From G016234445 sp964438865 (GTDB lineage Bacteria > Chloroflexota > Dehalococcoidia > Tepidiformales > Tepidiformaceae), in assembly GCA_964438865.1 (NCBI GenBank), contig CAYTMI010000004.1:124001-188000 (forward strand): 64,000 nt of DNA. Direction: 5' to 3'. The translations under genes were made by a program, and so were the position numbers. The notes under the pieces are model-generated. The model had not been told where the DNA came from, made no database searches, and saw nothing but the letters and a program-made list of their open reading frames with translations. Below, piece after piece: positions 41,214 to 50,005 of this stretch; the first letter of the stretch is position 1, and each line of letters opens with the position of its first letter.

Positions 41214-42552
41214 GGTGCTTATCCCGAAGCTCGGCATGACCATGACCGAGGGCACCGTCGCCGAATGGCACATCCCCGACGGCGGCGAAGTGAAGGCCGG
41301 GGAGATGGTTTACCGCCTCGAGACTGAGAAGATTGAGTTCGAAGTCGAAGCCGAGGCCGCGGGCACCGTCCGGCACCTGGTCTCCGAGGGCACGACGCTC
41401 GTGCCGGGGTCCGTTGTCGCCTACATCCTCGCCGCCGGTGAAGCGATGCCGGCTGGTGCGCCTGCCCCTGCCCCGGGACCTGCGGCCACGAGCACAGCGA
41501 GAGCCCCGGCGCCCCCGACTGCGGCCCTGGCCGGTGGCACCGCGCCGTCGTCTCCCCTCGCCCGGCGGCTCGCGCACGAAGCAGGGATCGACATCGCCAG
41601 CCTGCGTGGCAGCGGTCCCGGCGGGCGTGTCACCGAAGCCGACGTGCTCGCGGCAAAGGCCGCTCCTGCTGCCGCGACGCCCCCGCCTCCCGCCGCCGGG
41701 CACGAGGTCATCGCCTCGCCGGTCGCCCGGAGACTGGCGGAAGAACTCCGCATCGAGCTCTCGACCGTGACCGGCACGGGGCCGGGCGGCCGCATCACGA
41801 AGGAGGACGTCGAAGCTGCCGCGGCAGCCCCGAAGCCGGGCACGCCCCGCCCCGCGGGACCAGCGGCCGGGACCAGTGTGCCGGTTCGCGGGATGCGCAA
41901 GGTCATCGCCGAGCGGATGCACGCCAGCCTCAGGGAGATGGCCCAGCTCACCATGGGGATGGAGGTTTCCATGGACGATGCCGTGAAGCTCCGCACCCAA
42001 CTCGTCGCCGAATGGGAGCCGGAGGGCGTCCGGCCGTCGTACACGGACCTCGTCATCTGCGCGGTGGCGAAGGCCCTCCGCCAGCACCCGTTGCTCAACG
42101 CCCGCTTCGGCGAAAAGGAGATCGAACTCGTCGGCGAAGTGCACGTCGGGATGGCGGTGGCGCTCGACGACGGCCTGGTCGTCCCGGTCATCCGCAACGC
42201 CGACGGCCTCTCCCTGAAAGAGATCGCTGCCGAGAGCACCCGGCTCGCCACGGCCGCCCGCGCGGGGAAACTGGGGCTCGACGAGATGGCGGGGGGGACC
42301 TTCTCCGTGACCGCCCTCGGGATGGCCGGGGTTGACTTCTTTACGCCGATCGTCAACCCGCCAAACGTCGCTATCCTCGGGGTCGGGCGCATCCACGACG
42401 CTGTCCGCTGGGAGGGTGACCGTCCGGTCCGCGCCCAAACGATGACCCTCAGCCTGACCATCGACCACCGCGCAGTGGATGGCGCGCCGGGAGCGGCGTT
42501 CCTCGGGACGGTGCGGGACCTGCTCGAAGCGCCCTACCGCCTGCTCGTCTGA
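41203..42552 (+). CDS. dihydrolipoyl acyltransferase E2 with two subunit-binding domains
   Basis: 449 residues. Lipoyl domain at 1-79, with Lys43 in ETEKIEF as the lipoylation site; an Ala/Pro linker; two peripheral subunit-binding domains (117-152, SSPLARRLAHEAGID...GPGGRVTEADV; 171-207, SPVARRLAEELRIEL...GPGGRITKEDV); a second linker; and the catalytic domain from ~226, with His422 and Asp426 in HRAVDG. It transfers the acyl group to CoA. Most E2 proteins have a single subunit-binding domain, so the duplication is unusual. The next gene starts one base inside its stop codon (TGATG). Confidence 0.88.
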   Translation: MPTEVLIPKLGMTMTEGTVAEWHIPDGGEVKAGEMVYRLETEKIEFEVEAEAAGTVRHLVSEGTTLVPGSVVAYILAAGEAMPAGAPAPAPGPAATSTARAPAPPTAALAGGTAPSSPLARRLAHEAGIDIASLRGSGPGGRVTEADVLAAKAAPAAATPPPPAAGHEVIASPVARRLAEELRIELSTVTGTGPGGRITKEDVEAAAAAPKPGTPRPAGPAAGTSVPVRGMRKVIAERMHASLREMAQLTMGMEVSMDDAVKLRTQLVAEWEPEGVRPSYTDLVICAVAKALRQHPLLNARFGEKEIELVGEVHVGMAVALDDGLVVPVIRNADGLSLKEIAAESTRLATAARAGKLGLDEMAGGTFSVTALGMAGVDFFTPIVNPPNVAILGVGRIHDAVRWEGDRPVRAQTMTLSLTIDHRAVDGAPGAAFLGTVRDLLEAPYRLLV

Positions 42553-43919
42553 TGGCCAGCTACGACGTCCTCGTCATCGGTGGGGGGCCGGCGGGGTATG
42601 CGGCAGCGCTGAAGGCGGCCGAACTCGGCGCCTCGGTCGCGCTGGTCGAAGCCGAGCGCCCGGGCGGCGCCTGCGTCCACCACTCCTGCATCCCGACGAA
42701 CATCCTCCTGGGGTCGGCCCACAGCTTCGTCGAGGCGCAGGAGCAGCGGGTCATGGGCGTGTTCGAAGCCGGGGACGCCTTCAATTTCGCGCGGGCCGCG
42801 GCCCGCAAGGACGCACTCGTCGCGAAGATGGCCCAGGGCCTCATGGCGGCGCTCCGCATGCGGAAGGTGAAAGTCGTCGCCGGCCGTGCCGCCTTCAGCG
42901 GACGTTCATCGGTCACCGTCACCGGGGAGGGAGGAACTGAGGAACTGAGCGCCGAGGCGTTCGTCATCGCGACAGGGACACGCTGGGAGCCGCCGACTAT
43001 CGACGGTATCCCCCCGGAGCGGGTGCTCACAGCGGACGCGGTGCAGGCGCTCGCCGTGGCGCCGGCCTCTGCCCTCATCCTCGGTGGCGGACCGGCAGAC
43101 ACCGCCTTTGCTCTCGAATACGCGTTCCTCCTCAGTGTCGCCGGGGCGGAAGTGGCGATTGCGACGCCGGGTTCGCGGCTGCTTCCCGGCCTCGACGAGG
43201 CGGTGTCGCAGGTGGCACTGGCCATGGTCTCCGCGGCGGGCATCCGGCTGTTCGATTCCGCGACCGTCCGCGGCGAGGGGGCCCGTGTAGTGGTGAGCCA
43301 CGCTGGCGGGACCGACTCGGTGCCGGCCGAGGTCCTGGTTGCCGCGGACGTGCGCCGGCCCTATTTCGAGACGCTGAACCTCGCGGTGGCTGGAGTCGAA
43401 GCCAAGGCTGCGGGCATCGCCGTCGACCGCGGCTGCCGGACCAGCAACCCGGCCGTCTTCGCCGCCGGCGACGTCACCGGCCAGGTGATGCTGAGTAGCA
43501 GCGCGAACCACATGGGCGAGGTCGCGGGGAGGAATGCCGCTGGCGGCAACGCTCGCACGCGCCTCGACCGTATCCCCCACGTCCTCCACACCCTGCCCGA
43601 GATTGGCTGGGTTGGCCTCACGGAAGCGCAGGCGAAGGCTGCGGGCAGGAGCGTCGTCAGCGGCGTCTTCGACCTTTCGTTCAACGCTCGCGCCATCGCC
43701 CTCGGCGCCCGGGAAGGGCTGGTCAAGGTCGTGGCGGATCGGGAACTGGGCGAAGTGCTGGGTGTTCACGTTGCCGGGCCGGGCGCCGCGGAGATCATCA
43801 ACATCGCCGCGACGGTCATGCAGTCGGAGGTGACCCTGGCCGACCTTGCGGCGATGACCGCCTGGCATCCCAGCATGGCCGAGGGGCTGGTCGAGGCGGC
43901 GCGCCGGGCTCTGCTGTAG
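42552..43919 (+). CDS. dihydrolipoamide dehydrogenase-like E3 flavoprotein
   Basis: 455-residue FAD/NAD oxidoreductase that would reoxidise the lipoyl arm of E2. FAD motif GGGPAGYAAALKAAELG at the start; the redox disulfide is Cys41-x4-Cys46 in the variant GGACVHHSCIPTN; the C-terminal acid-base pair is His439-Glu444 (WHPSMAE). The NAD-binding motif reads GGGPADTAFALEY (178-190), with Asp183 where the third Gly is normally found. It therefore diverges from standard Lpd but keeps the catalytic residues. Last gene of the operon. Confidence 0.82.
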   Translation: MASYDVLVIGGGPAGYAAALKAAELGASVALVEAERPGGACVHHSCIPTNILLGSAHSFVEAQEQRVMGVFEAGDAFNFARAAARKDALVAKMAQGLMAALRMRKVKVVAGRAAFSGRSSVTVTGEGGTEELSAEAFVIATGTRWEPPTIDGIPPERVLTADAVQALAVAPASALILGGGPADTAFALEYAFLLSVAGAEVAIATPGSRLLPGLDEAVSQVALAMVSAAGIRLFDSATVRGEGARVVVSHAGGTDSVPAEVLVAADVRRPYFETLNLAVAGVEAKAAGIAVDRGCRTSNPAVFAAGDVTGQVMLSSSANHMGEVAGRNAAGGNARTRLDRIPHVLHTLPEIGWVGLTEAQAKAAGRSVVSGVFDLSFNARAIALGAREGLVKVVADRELGEVLGVHVAGPGAAEIINIAATVMQSEVTLADLAAMTAWHPSMAEGLVEAARRALL

Positions 43920-43927
43920 CGGCCGGC

Positions 43928-44656
43928 CTACATCGCCGTGCCGATGAAGACCTCCCGTTTGTCGTCCCCGTCGTTCATCGTCTCTATGCGCACCGCGAAG
44001 CCGGCGTCCTCCAGCCACCGCACCCAGTCGTCGCGTGGGAACACGCCGAGAACGTGGCGGTCGTGCTCCACGCTCACCGTGCCGTCGGGTTCTCGCAGCA
44101 GATAGGCGTAGTCGACGTTGTAGGTCGTATCTGTGGGTCCGGGCGAGGTGGTCCATTCCAGGTAGCGCAGCCCGCGCCCGTCCGGGCCGTCGTGGCCGCC
44201 GTGGTCGGTGCCGGGCGCGAACGTCTCGCGGACGCAGTCGGGCACGAAGAGCGCCACCCCGCCCGACCGGCAGTGCGCGCGGGCAGTGGCGATCGCCGCG
44301 CGGAGGTCCGCTTGGGTGGTCATGTACTCCACCGCGTCGTGGATGAACACGCAGTCGAACTCGCGGTCGAGGCGGGCACTGCGCATGTCTCCTTCCAGAT
44401 GCTCGCATTCCGGGTTGATCGTCTGGCTGAGCGCGAGCATCCGCGGCGAGAAGTCCACGAGGGTGCACGTGTACCACGCCTTCAGGTGCGAAGCCGTGTT
44501 CCCGCCCCCACTTCCGAGCTCCAGCAAGGTGCGCGCGCTCCCACCCGTGGCCTCGTCGATCATCCGCCGGTAGGCGCCAGCCTCCGGGGCGTAGTCGGCC
44601 GGGGCCGTCAGCAGGTGGAACCAGTCGGCAAACTCCGTGTAGAGACGCGCTTGCAT
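43928..44656 (-). CDS. class I SAM-dependent methyltransferase
   Basis: 242 residues. SAM-binding motif LLELGSGGGNTASHLK, acidic position in CTLVDFSPRML, and FDCVFIHDAVEYM in the motif IV region. The ATG at 44656 overlaps the stop of the M20 hydrolase gene (TGATG), so it is the last gene of that minus-strand operon. It converges on the E3 gene with an 8-base gap. Substrate unknown. Confidence 0.82.
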   Translation of the reverse strand: MQARLYTEFADWFHLLTAPADYAPEAGAYRRMIDEATGGSARTLLELGSGGGNTASHLKAWYTCTLVDFSPRMLALSQTINPECEHLEGDMRSARLDREFDCVFIHDAVEYMTTQADLRAAIATARAHCRSGGVALFVPDCVRETFAPGTDHGGHDGPDGRGLRYLEWTTSPGPTDTTYNVDYAYLLREPDGTVSVEHDRHVLGVFPRDDWVRWLEDAGFAVRIETMNDGDDKREVFIGTAM

Positions 44657-45966
44657 CAGCCGTCCACGCACATCCGGCGCATAACTTCGTAGACCATCTG
44701 GCAGTTGAGCCGGAAGCTCTCAAGCGAGACCCGCTCGTTGTGGCCGTGGACCCCCTTCGCGACGTCCGGCGTGGTGAGTCCGCCCGAGAACCCGTAGGAG
44801 AGTTGCCCGCGATTGCGAAGCACGCTGCTGTCGGTGAACTCGACCGTCATCCCGGGGACGACCACCGCCTCCTCGATGTGGTCGTGGACGACGTCTTCGA
44901 TCACCCGGAAAAGCTCGGTGTCGAAGGTGTTTGTGTCCGACCAACCGACGTGCACCCGCTCCACCCGCACTTTCGGGTCGTCGATCACCGCTTCGACCGC
45001 GCGCTGGAAGTCATCCGGGTTGACCCCCGGCAGAAGCCGGCAGTCGAGCGTGGCCTCGGCCCGCCCCGGGATGACGTTGTGCTTGATCCCGGCAGTGGCT
45101 GTCGTGGCGCTGATCGTGTCCATCAGCAGCGCCCGGACGCGGATGTCCGCTTCCGCTGCCGTCGTCAGCCCGGCGACAGTCGGTTCGCCCTTGTAGATCC
45201 CGGCGCGCGAAAGCCGCGTGAAGTACTCCCCGAGGACGGGCGAGACGGTGAAAGGCCGCTCCCACGTCTGCACCTTGTGGAGGGCGCGGACGAGGCGGTC
45301 GAGGGCGTTGTCGTCGTGGGGCATCGAACCATGCCCCGGCCGCCCCTCGGCGACCAGCCGCAACCAGAGCGGCCCCTTCTCGGTCACCGCGACGTTGAAT
45401 ACGGGCCGCTCGACGCCGAAGACCTCCGTCGTCCCGCCGCCGCCTTCGTTGATGACGTACTCCGCCTCCAGCGACTCCGGGTGGTTTCGCTCGATCCAGC
45501 GCATGCCGAACTCGCTGCCCGCTTCTTCGTCGGCCATCGCGAAGAACACGAGGTCGCGCCGCAGGGACACACCCAGGCGCTTGAGGGTGAGGAGCGTCAT
45601 CAACTGGGCGACGCCGAGGCCCTTCATGTCGAGCGCGCCGCGGCCCCAGATGAAGCCGTCGCGGATGTGGCCGCTGAAGGGCTCATCGTCCCAGTACTCC
45701 CGCTGGACCGGCACCACATCGGTGTGGTTGAGCAACATGAAGGGCCGCCGCGAGCCATCACCCGGGAGGACGGCGCGGAGGGAGACACGGTCGTCGCCAG
45801 CGTCGAACAACTGGTAGCGGATGCCCTCGCGCTGGAGGATGCCCCCAAGGAACTCGCACGCCGCCCGCTCCTTGCCCGGCGGGTTCGACGTGTCGATGCG
45901 GATGAACCCGCAGAGCGTATCGACCGCTTCATCGAAGAGTACGTCCCAATCGGGTGTGCTGCTCAC
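44656..45966 (-). CDS. M20-family metallo-hydrolase
   Basis: 436-residue zinc amidohydrolase/peptidase. Metal ligands are visible in LLNHTDVVP, GRGALDMKG, MADEEAGSEFG with the catalytic EE pair, and the C-terminal GVHGHNERV His. The lid domain follows GRPGHGSMP. It resembles ArgE/DapE/succinyl-diaminopimelate-type hydrolases acting on N-acyl amino acids. The start is GTG 45966, overlapping the CoA-transferase stop (GTGA). Its link to two CoA-transferases suggests catabolism of an acylated compound. Confidence 0.9.
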   Translation of the reverse strand: MSSTPDWDVLFDEAVDTLCGFIRIDTSNPPGKERAACEFLGGILQREGIRYQLFDAGDDRVSLRAVLPGDGSRRPFMLLNHTDVVPVQREYWDDEPFSGHIRDGFIWGRGALDMKGLGVAQLMTLLTLKRLGVSLRRDLVFFAMADEEAGSEFGMRWIERNHPESLEAEYVINEGGGGTTEVFGVERPVFNVAVTEKGPLWLRLVAEGRPGHGSMPHDDNALDRLVRALHKVQTWERPFTVSPVLGEYFTRLSRAGIYKGEPTVAGLTTAAEADIRVRALLMDTISATTATAGIKHNVIPGRAEATLDCRLLPGVNPDDFQRAVEAVIDDPKVRVERVHVGWSDTNTFDTELFRVIEDVVHDHIEEAVVVPGMTVEFTDSSVLRNRGQLSYGFSGGLTTPDVAKGVHGHNERVSLESFRLNCQMVYEVMRRMCVDG

Positions 45967-47285
45967 GGCACGCTCGGGTCGTATTCGGTCGCGATGTGCC
46001 CGGCCGCTCGCAGCGCCTCGATCTCTGCATCGGGCAGCTTCAGGACATCGCGATAGATGTAGTCGTTGTGCTCACCGAAGGTCACCGGGGGTTGGAGGAA
46101 CTCGACGGGGGTACCCCCCATCTTCCAGAGCGGCCCGACATACTCGTGGGTACCGGCGTCTGCCTGCGTCTGCTGGCGGAACCAGCCGCGGCTCCGCAGT
46201 TGCGGGTCGTCGAACATCCGTGAGGCTTCCAGCACCGGCGCTGCCGCAACCCCCGCCTGCTGGAGCCGGTGCATCAGCTCGTAGTCGTCCTGCCCGGCGG
46301 TGTACGCGGCGATCCCGGCGTCGATCTCCCGGTAGTGAGCGGCCCGGCCTTCGTTCGTGGCGAACCGGGCGTCGGAGGCCCACTGCGGGCTGCCGATGGC
46401 CTTTCCGAAGCCCGCCCATTGCTCGTCGGTTTCGACGTGGATCGCGATCCAGCGGTCTTCCTGGGTGGCCGCGGTGCCGGGGGACTTCGCCGGGTAGACG
46501 CCGCAGGGGAAGCGACCGTTGACGTCGCGGTTCCCGATGGTCTCCTGGGCGCGGCCGTTGAGGCTGTAGTCCATGATCGCCTGGGTGAACATCGCGGAGG
46601 CGTTTTCGGCCTGGCCGATCTCGACCAGTTGTCCTTCGCCGGTGCGTTCGCGGTGCCAGAGTGCGGTCATGACGGCGAACGCGCCCTGAGCCCCGGCGAG
46701 GTAGTCGCCCGAGTAGATGGCGGTGGTGGTCGATGGGTCGGAGTCGTCATAACCGCGAAGGAGCGTGTGCCCCATCACGGCTTCGAGGTGGACGCCGAGC
46801 GCGCGGGCGTCCTGGTAGGGCCCGGTGCTCCCATAGGCGGGCACGCGCACGAAGATGATCTTCGGATTGGCCGCCTTCAACCAGTCATAGGTGATGCCCA
46901 GCTTCTCCATCGTGCCGGTGGCGTTGTTCTCATAGACCACGTCGGAGACGGCGACGAGCTTTCGCAGGACCTCCATCCCTTCCGGGCGGCGGAGGTCCAC
47001 CGTGAAGCTCTTCTTGTTCCGGTAGAGGCTGACGAAGGTGGGGCTGTAGTTCCACGGCCGGGAGCCGGGTTCGTTGCCGGGCAGCCCGCCGGCCCAGGCC
47101 GCTGCCATCGTTATCATCGGCTTCGACGGCCGGGCGAGCGCCCCACGCGTCATCGGCTGGAAGACGAACGGGTTCTCGGGCTTGATCACCTCGGCGCCGA
47201 GGTCGCCCATGAGCATGGTCGCAAACGGCCCCGCCCAGACCACGCAGAGGTCGATGACGCGGACTCCTTCGAGTGGCTTCTTCAT
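45963..47285 (-). CDS. family III CoA-transferase (CaiB/BaiF), second copy
   Basis: 440 residues. The N-terminal block GVRVIDLCVVWAGPFATMLM, then DLGAEVIKPE, is the family signature; SLYRNKKSFTVDL and VYENNATGTMEKLGI follow. At the catalytic Asp position of formyl-CoA transferases the segment reads VEIGQAENAS, with Glu. The ATG overlaps the stop of the first copy (ATGA). Tight coupling of two such genes is typical of heteromeric family III enzymes, so the pair may act as one complex on an unknown acid. Confidence 0.87.
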   Translation of the reverse strand: MKKPLEGVRVIDLCVVWAGPFATMLMGDLGAEVIKPENPFVFQPMTRGALARPSKPMITMAAAWAGGLPGNEPGSRPWNYSPTFVSLYRNKKSFTVDLRRPEGMEVLRKLVAVSDVVYENNATGTMEKLGITYDWLKAANPKIIFVRVPAYGSTGPYQDARALGVHLEAVMGHTLLRGYDDSDPSTTTAIYSGDYLAGAQGAFAVMTALWHRERTGEGQLVEIGQAENASAMFTQAIMDYSLNGRAQETIGNRDVNGRFPCGVYPAKSPGTAATQEDRWIAIHVETDEQWAGFGKAIGSPQWASDARFATNEGRAAHYREIDAGIAAYTAGQDDYELMHRLQQAGVAAAPVLEASRMFDDPQLRSRGWFRQQTQADAGTHEYVGPLWKMGGTPVEFLQPPVTFGEHNDYIYRDVLKLPDAEIEALRAAGHIATEYDPSVP

Positions 47286-48490
47286 CCGGGGCGGCCTCCT
47301 TCGGCGATGACGGTGGCGATGGTTGCCGGGCTGACACCGGCTTCTTCGAGCAGCTCCCGCGTGTGCTGCCCGAGCAGCGGCGCGGTCCGGCGGATGGCCC
47401 ATCCCGCCCGCTCCATCATCAGCGGCCGCCCGGGGAACTCGACTTCGCCCATCACGGGGTGCTCGGCCTTTGCCCAGAACCCGCGTCCGCGGAAGTGGTC
47501 GTCTTCGAAGAGGTCCTGCATGGTGAACAGCGGCCCGCACATGACCCTTGCGCGCCGGGCTTCGGCCCAGATCTCCCGCTTTGTCCGTTCGATGCACCAG
47601 CCGAGGAAGTTCGCGTTCCATTCTTCGATCGTCTCCGGCTGCAGCCGTTGGACCGGGTCGCTGTACGTCGGGTCGAGGGCCCATTCCCGCGCGCCGATCA
47701 TGTCGAGGACGCGGTCGGGGCGAAGGCCGGCGTTGGTGAAATCGACGTACCCGTCGGCGCAGGGGTAGATGCCGCCGGGCATGCCGGAGGCGGCGCCGCC
47801 GGCCCTGAGGGTCTTCCGGCCGCTGAACTGGTAGGCGATGGCCGTGGCGTGGCGCCGGTCGACGCCGCCAGCCTGGGTCTCGGCAAGGGAGATATCGACG
47901 TGCTGGCCGGCGCCGTTCCGCTGCGCCCCCCAGAGCGCGCCCATGATCGCGACCGAGGACGCGGCCCCCGATTCGAACAGGGCGGCGGTGCCGGCCATCT
48001 TTACCGGCTCGCGGTCCGTCATCCCCATCGAATACATCTCTCCGGCGAACCCGTAGAGCACCAGTTCGGTCAACTGGTAATCGCGGTAGGGGCCGTCCTG
48101 CCCGAAGTTCGAAATCGAAACAAGCGAGGCCCTCGGGTTGACCGACTGGATGAGGTCCCAGCCGATCCCGAGCCGATCCATTGTCCCGGGCCGAAAGCTC
48201 TCCACCACGAGGTCAGCCCGGCGCGCCAGCGCGGTGAACGCGGCTCGCCCGGCTGCGGATTTCAGGTCGATGATCACCGACCGCTTGTTCGTGTTGAGGA
48301 AAAAGAAGAGTCCGCTCTTTTCGATGTTGGGCTCGTCGCCCTGGAACGGTCCCAGCCGCCGGGCGATGTCTCCCCCCGGGCGCTCGACCTTGATGACGTC
48401 GGCGCCGAAGTCGGCGAGGAGCTTGGTCGCGTACGGACCGGCGATGTGATGGGTAAGGTCGAGGACGACGACGTTGTCGAGTGCCTGCAA
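47282..48490 (-). CDS. family III CoA-transferase (CaiB/BaiF), first copy
   Basis: 402 residues. Signature segments VVVLDLTHHIAGPYATKLLA and DFGADVIKVERPGGD, then FFLNTNKRSVIIDLKS. HVDISLAETQAGG lies at the catalytic position, with Glu instead of the usual Asp. The start is TTG 48490 behind GGGAGGG. It lies 32 bases after the DUF3237 gene in the operon DUF3237 - CoA-transferase - CoA-transferase - M20 - methyltransferase. Confidence 0.87.
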   Translation of the reverse strand: MQALDNVVVLDLTHHIAGPYATKLLADFGADVIKVERPGGDIARRLGPFQGDEPNIEKSGLFFFLNTNKRSVIIDLKSAAGRAAFTALARRADLVVESFRPGTMDRLGIGWDLIQSVNPRASLVSISNFGQDGPYRDYQLTELVLYGFAGEMYSMGMTDREPVKMAGTAALFESGAASSVAIMGALWGAQRNGAGQHVDISLAETQAGGVDRRHATAIAYQFSGRKTLRAGGAASGMPGGIYPCADGYVDFTNAGLRPDRVLDMIGAREWALDPTYSDPVQRLQPETIEEWNANFLGWCIERTKREIWAEARRARVMCGPLFTMQDLFEDDHFRGRGFWAKAEHPVMGEVEFPGRPLMMERAGWAIRRTAPLLGQHTRELLEEAGVSPATIATVIAEGGRPG

Positions 48491-48522
48491 TCGGAGTCCC
48501 TCCCGTTTGTGCCCTACCGGGA

Positions 48523-48933
48523 CTAGAGCAGCTGGTACACGTCGTAGGTGACGGAACCCGCAGCCCCACGTCCCAGGCCGACAGCCTGGACATGGTTGAG
48601 CCAGGCGTACCGTTCGTCGCCGGTTTCGAAGAGCGGCGCGGTCCGGATCGCCCCGTCCTTAACGATGCCGTTGTAGCTGACGTAGATCGTCGCTCCGTCG
48701 TCCGTCTGGAGGGTCGCGCGGACGTCGAGCTTACCGACGTTGTCGGGCCGCATGTAGAGCCAGTCGCCCCCGCTCGCAGCAACCTTGCCTTTGAGCTTCG
48801 GCCCTTCGAAGCTGCCCCCGGTGACGTTGAAGATCATCCTCGTGCCCTGGGGGCCGTCTTTGATCACATCCGGGTTGGTGAGGGTGGCCGTTATTGTGAA
48901 GAGGTGCTCGACGGGAAGGCTACTTGCGGGCAT
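48523..48933 (-). CDS. DUF3237 family protein
   Basis: 136 residues. Pattern: LFTITATLTNPDVIKDGPQG, MIFNVTGGSFEGPKLKGKV, GDWLYMRPDNVGKLDVRATL, then YVSYNGIVKDG, as in DUF3237 beta-barrel proteins of unknown function, which are often found near aromatic or acyl-CoA catabolism genes. ATG 48933 follows GGAGGG. It leads the CoA-transferase operon. Confidence 0.82.
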   Translation of the reverse strand: MPASSLPVEHLFTITATLTNPDVIKDGPQGTRMIFNVTGGSFEGPKLKGKVAASGGDWLYMRPDNVGKLDVRATLQTDDGATIYVSYNGIVKDGAIRTAPLFETGDERYAWLNHVQAVGLGRGAAGSVTYDVYQLL

Positions 48934-49033
48934 GGGTGTCCCTCCATCTGGTGTGCCGTGTGGTTGCGGCACTCTACCAGAGGCGCGCCCGCTCGGCACC
49001 CCGCGCTGGGGAGCCTCTGCCCCGAGGGTCGCG

Positions 49034-49039
49034 TACGAT
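49034..49039 (+). promoter_or_regulatory. -10 element close to the EamA start codon
   Basis: TACGAT lies eight bases before ATG 49048, so transcription would start at or within a few bases of the ATG. No ribosome-binding site is present. Confidence 0.35.
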
Positions 49040-49047
49040 GCAAGCCG

Positions 49048-49995
49048 ATGGGCGAGCTGGCGGCACTGATAGCGGCACTCACCTGGTCCGGGACGTCAGT
49101 GGCGCTCACCTCGCTCAGTGCCCGGACGTCGCCGGTGGCCCTCAGTGCTCTCCGGCTGTCGTCCGGGGCGATAGTGCTGGGCATTCTCTTGCTGGTGAGC
49201 GGCCAGGCTGGCGACCTCGCCGGCGCGTCCGCGTCCAACTACCTTGCCATCGTCGGCAGCGGCTTCATCGGCTACGGCCTCGGCGACACGTTCTACATCC
49301 GGGCGCTCGCGCTCCTCGGCATGCAGCAAACCTTCCCAATCTCGATGTCGGCGTTCATCGTGCTCACGGTCGCCGGCGGGATTGTCTGGCTGGACGAACC
49401 CTTCGGCTGGGGTTTGCTCACCGGCGGGTTGCTGATCGGCCTGGGGACGTACTTCATCGTCGTCCGGCGGCTGCCGTCCCGCCAACGCACCCCCGTCTTT
49501 GCACCGGACGAAGCCGAGACTGCCGGGCTTTTGGCGCCTCTCTCGCGCGCGGCCCCGGGACGACTGGGCGCGGCCGAGGGGTACATTCTCATCGCCGCGG
49601 TGGCCGTCTTCTGGGCCGCGGCGACGCTCTGGCTGGCTGGCGGCAGGGGTGACCTCGGCGCCCTCCCGACGGGGGCGTTGCGCACACCCGCCGGGGCGGT
49701 CTCGCTGCTCGCCTTCGGGTTCGCCACTCAGCGCCAGAGCATGGTCCTGCCCTTTCGCGACCGCCGCCACATTGGCGCCATTGCGGCGGCCGGCGTTGTA
49801 GGGACCGCCTTCGGCTCGCTGCTCTACGTCTACGCGATCCTCGAGGCCGGCGCAGCGCGGACGGTGATCCTGAACGCGACCTCGCCCTTGATGGCGCTGC
49901 CGCTCTCGATCTTCCTGCTGAAGGAGCCGTTTACCCGCCGCATCGGGGCAGGCACCGCTCTCTGCGTCGCCGGGATCGTCCTCGTCGTCGCCTGA
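49048..49995 (+). CDS. EamA/DMT-superfamily transporter
   Basis: 315-residue membrane protein with about ten hydrophobic segments in two homologous halves (EamA repeats), as in drug/metabolite transporters. MGELAALIAALTWSGTSVAL at the start and LNATSPLMALPLSIFLLKEP in the second half are typical. A polar loop at ~145-175 joins the halves. The substrate is unknown. It converges on the VOC gene. Confidence 0.85.
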   Translation: MGELAALIAALTWSGTSVALTSLSARTSPVALSALRLSSGAIVLGILLLVSGQAGDLAGASASNYLAIVGSGFIGYGLGDTFYIRALALLGMQQTFPISMSAFIVLTVAGGIVWLDEPFGWGLLTGGLLIGLGTYFIVVRRLPSRQRTPVFAPDEAETAGLLAPLSRAAPGRLGAAEGYILIAAVAVFWAAATLWLAGGRGDLGALPTGALRTPAGAVSLLAFGFATQRQSMVLPFRDRRHIGAIAAAGVVGTAFGSLLYVYAILEAGAARTVILNATSPLMALPLSIFLLKEPFTRRIGAGTALCVAGIVLVVA

Positions 49996-50005
49996 CCGTC
50001 AGGCG
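49989..50005. terminator. hairpin between convergent EamA and VOC genes
   Basis: CGCCTGA and TCAGGCG form a perfect 7-bp stem with a 3-base loop that covers both stop codons. No T-run follows, so termination strength is doubtful. Confidence 0.35.
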
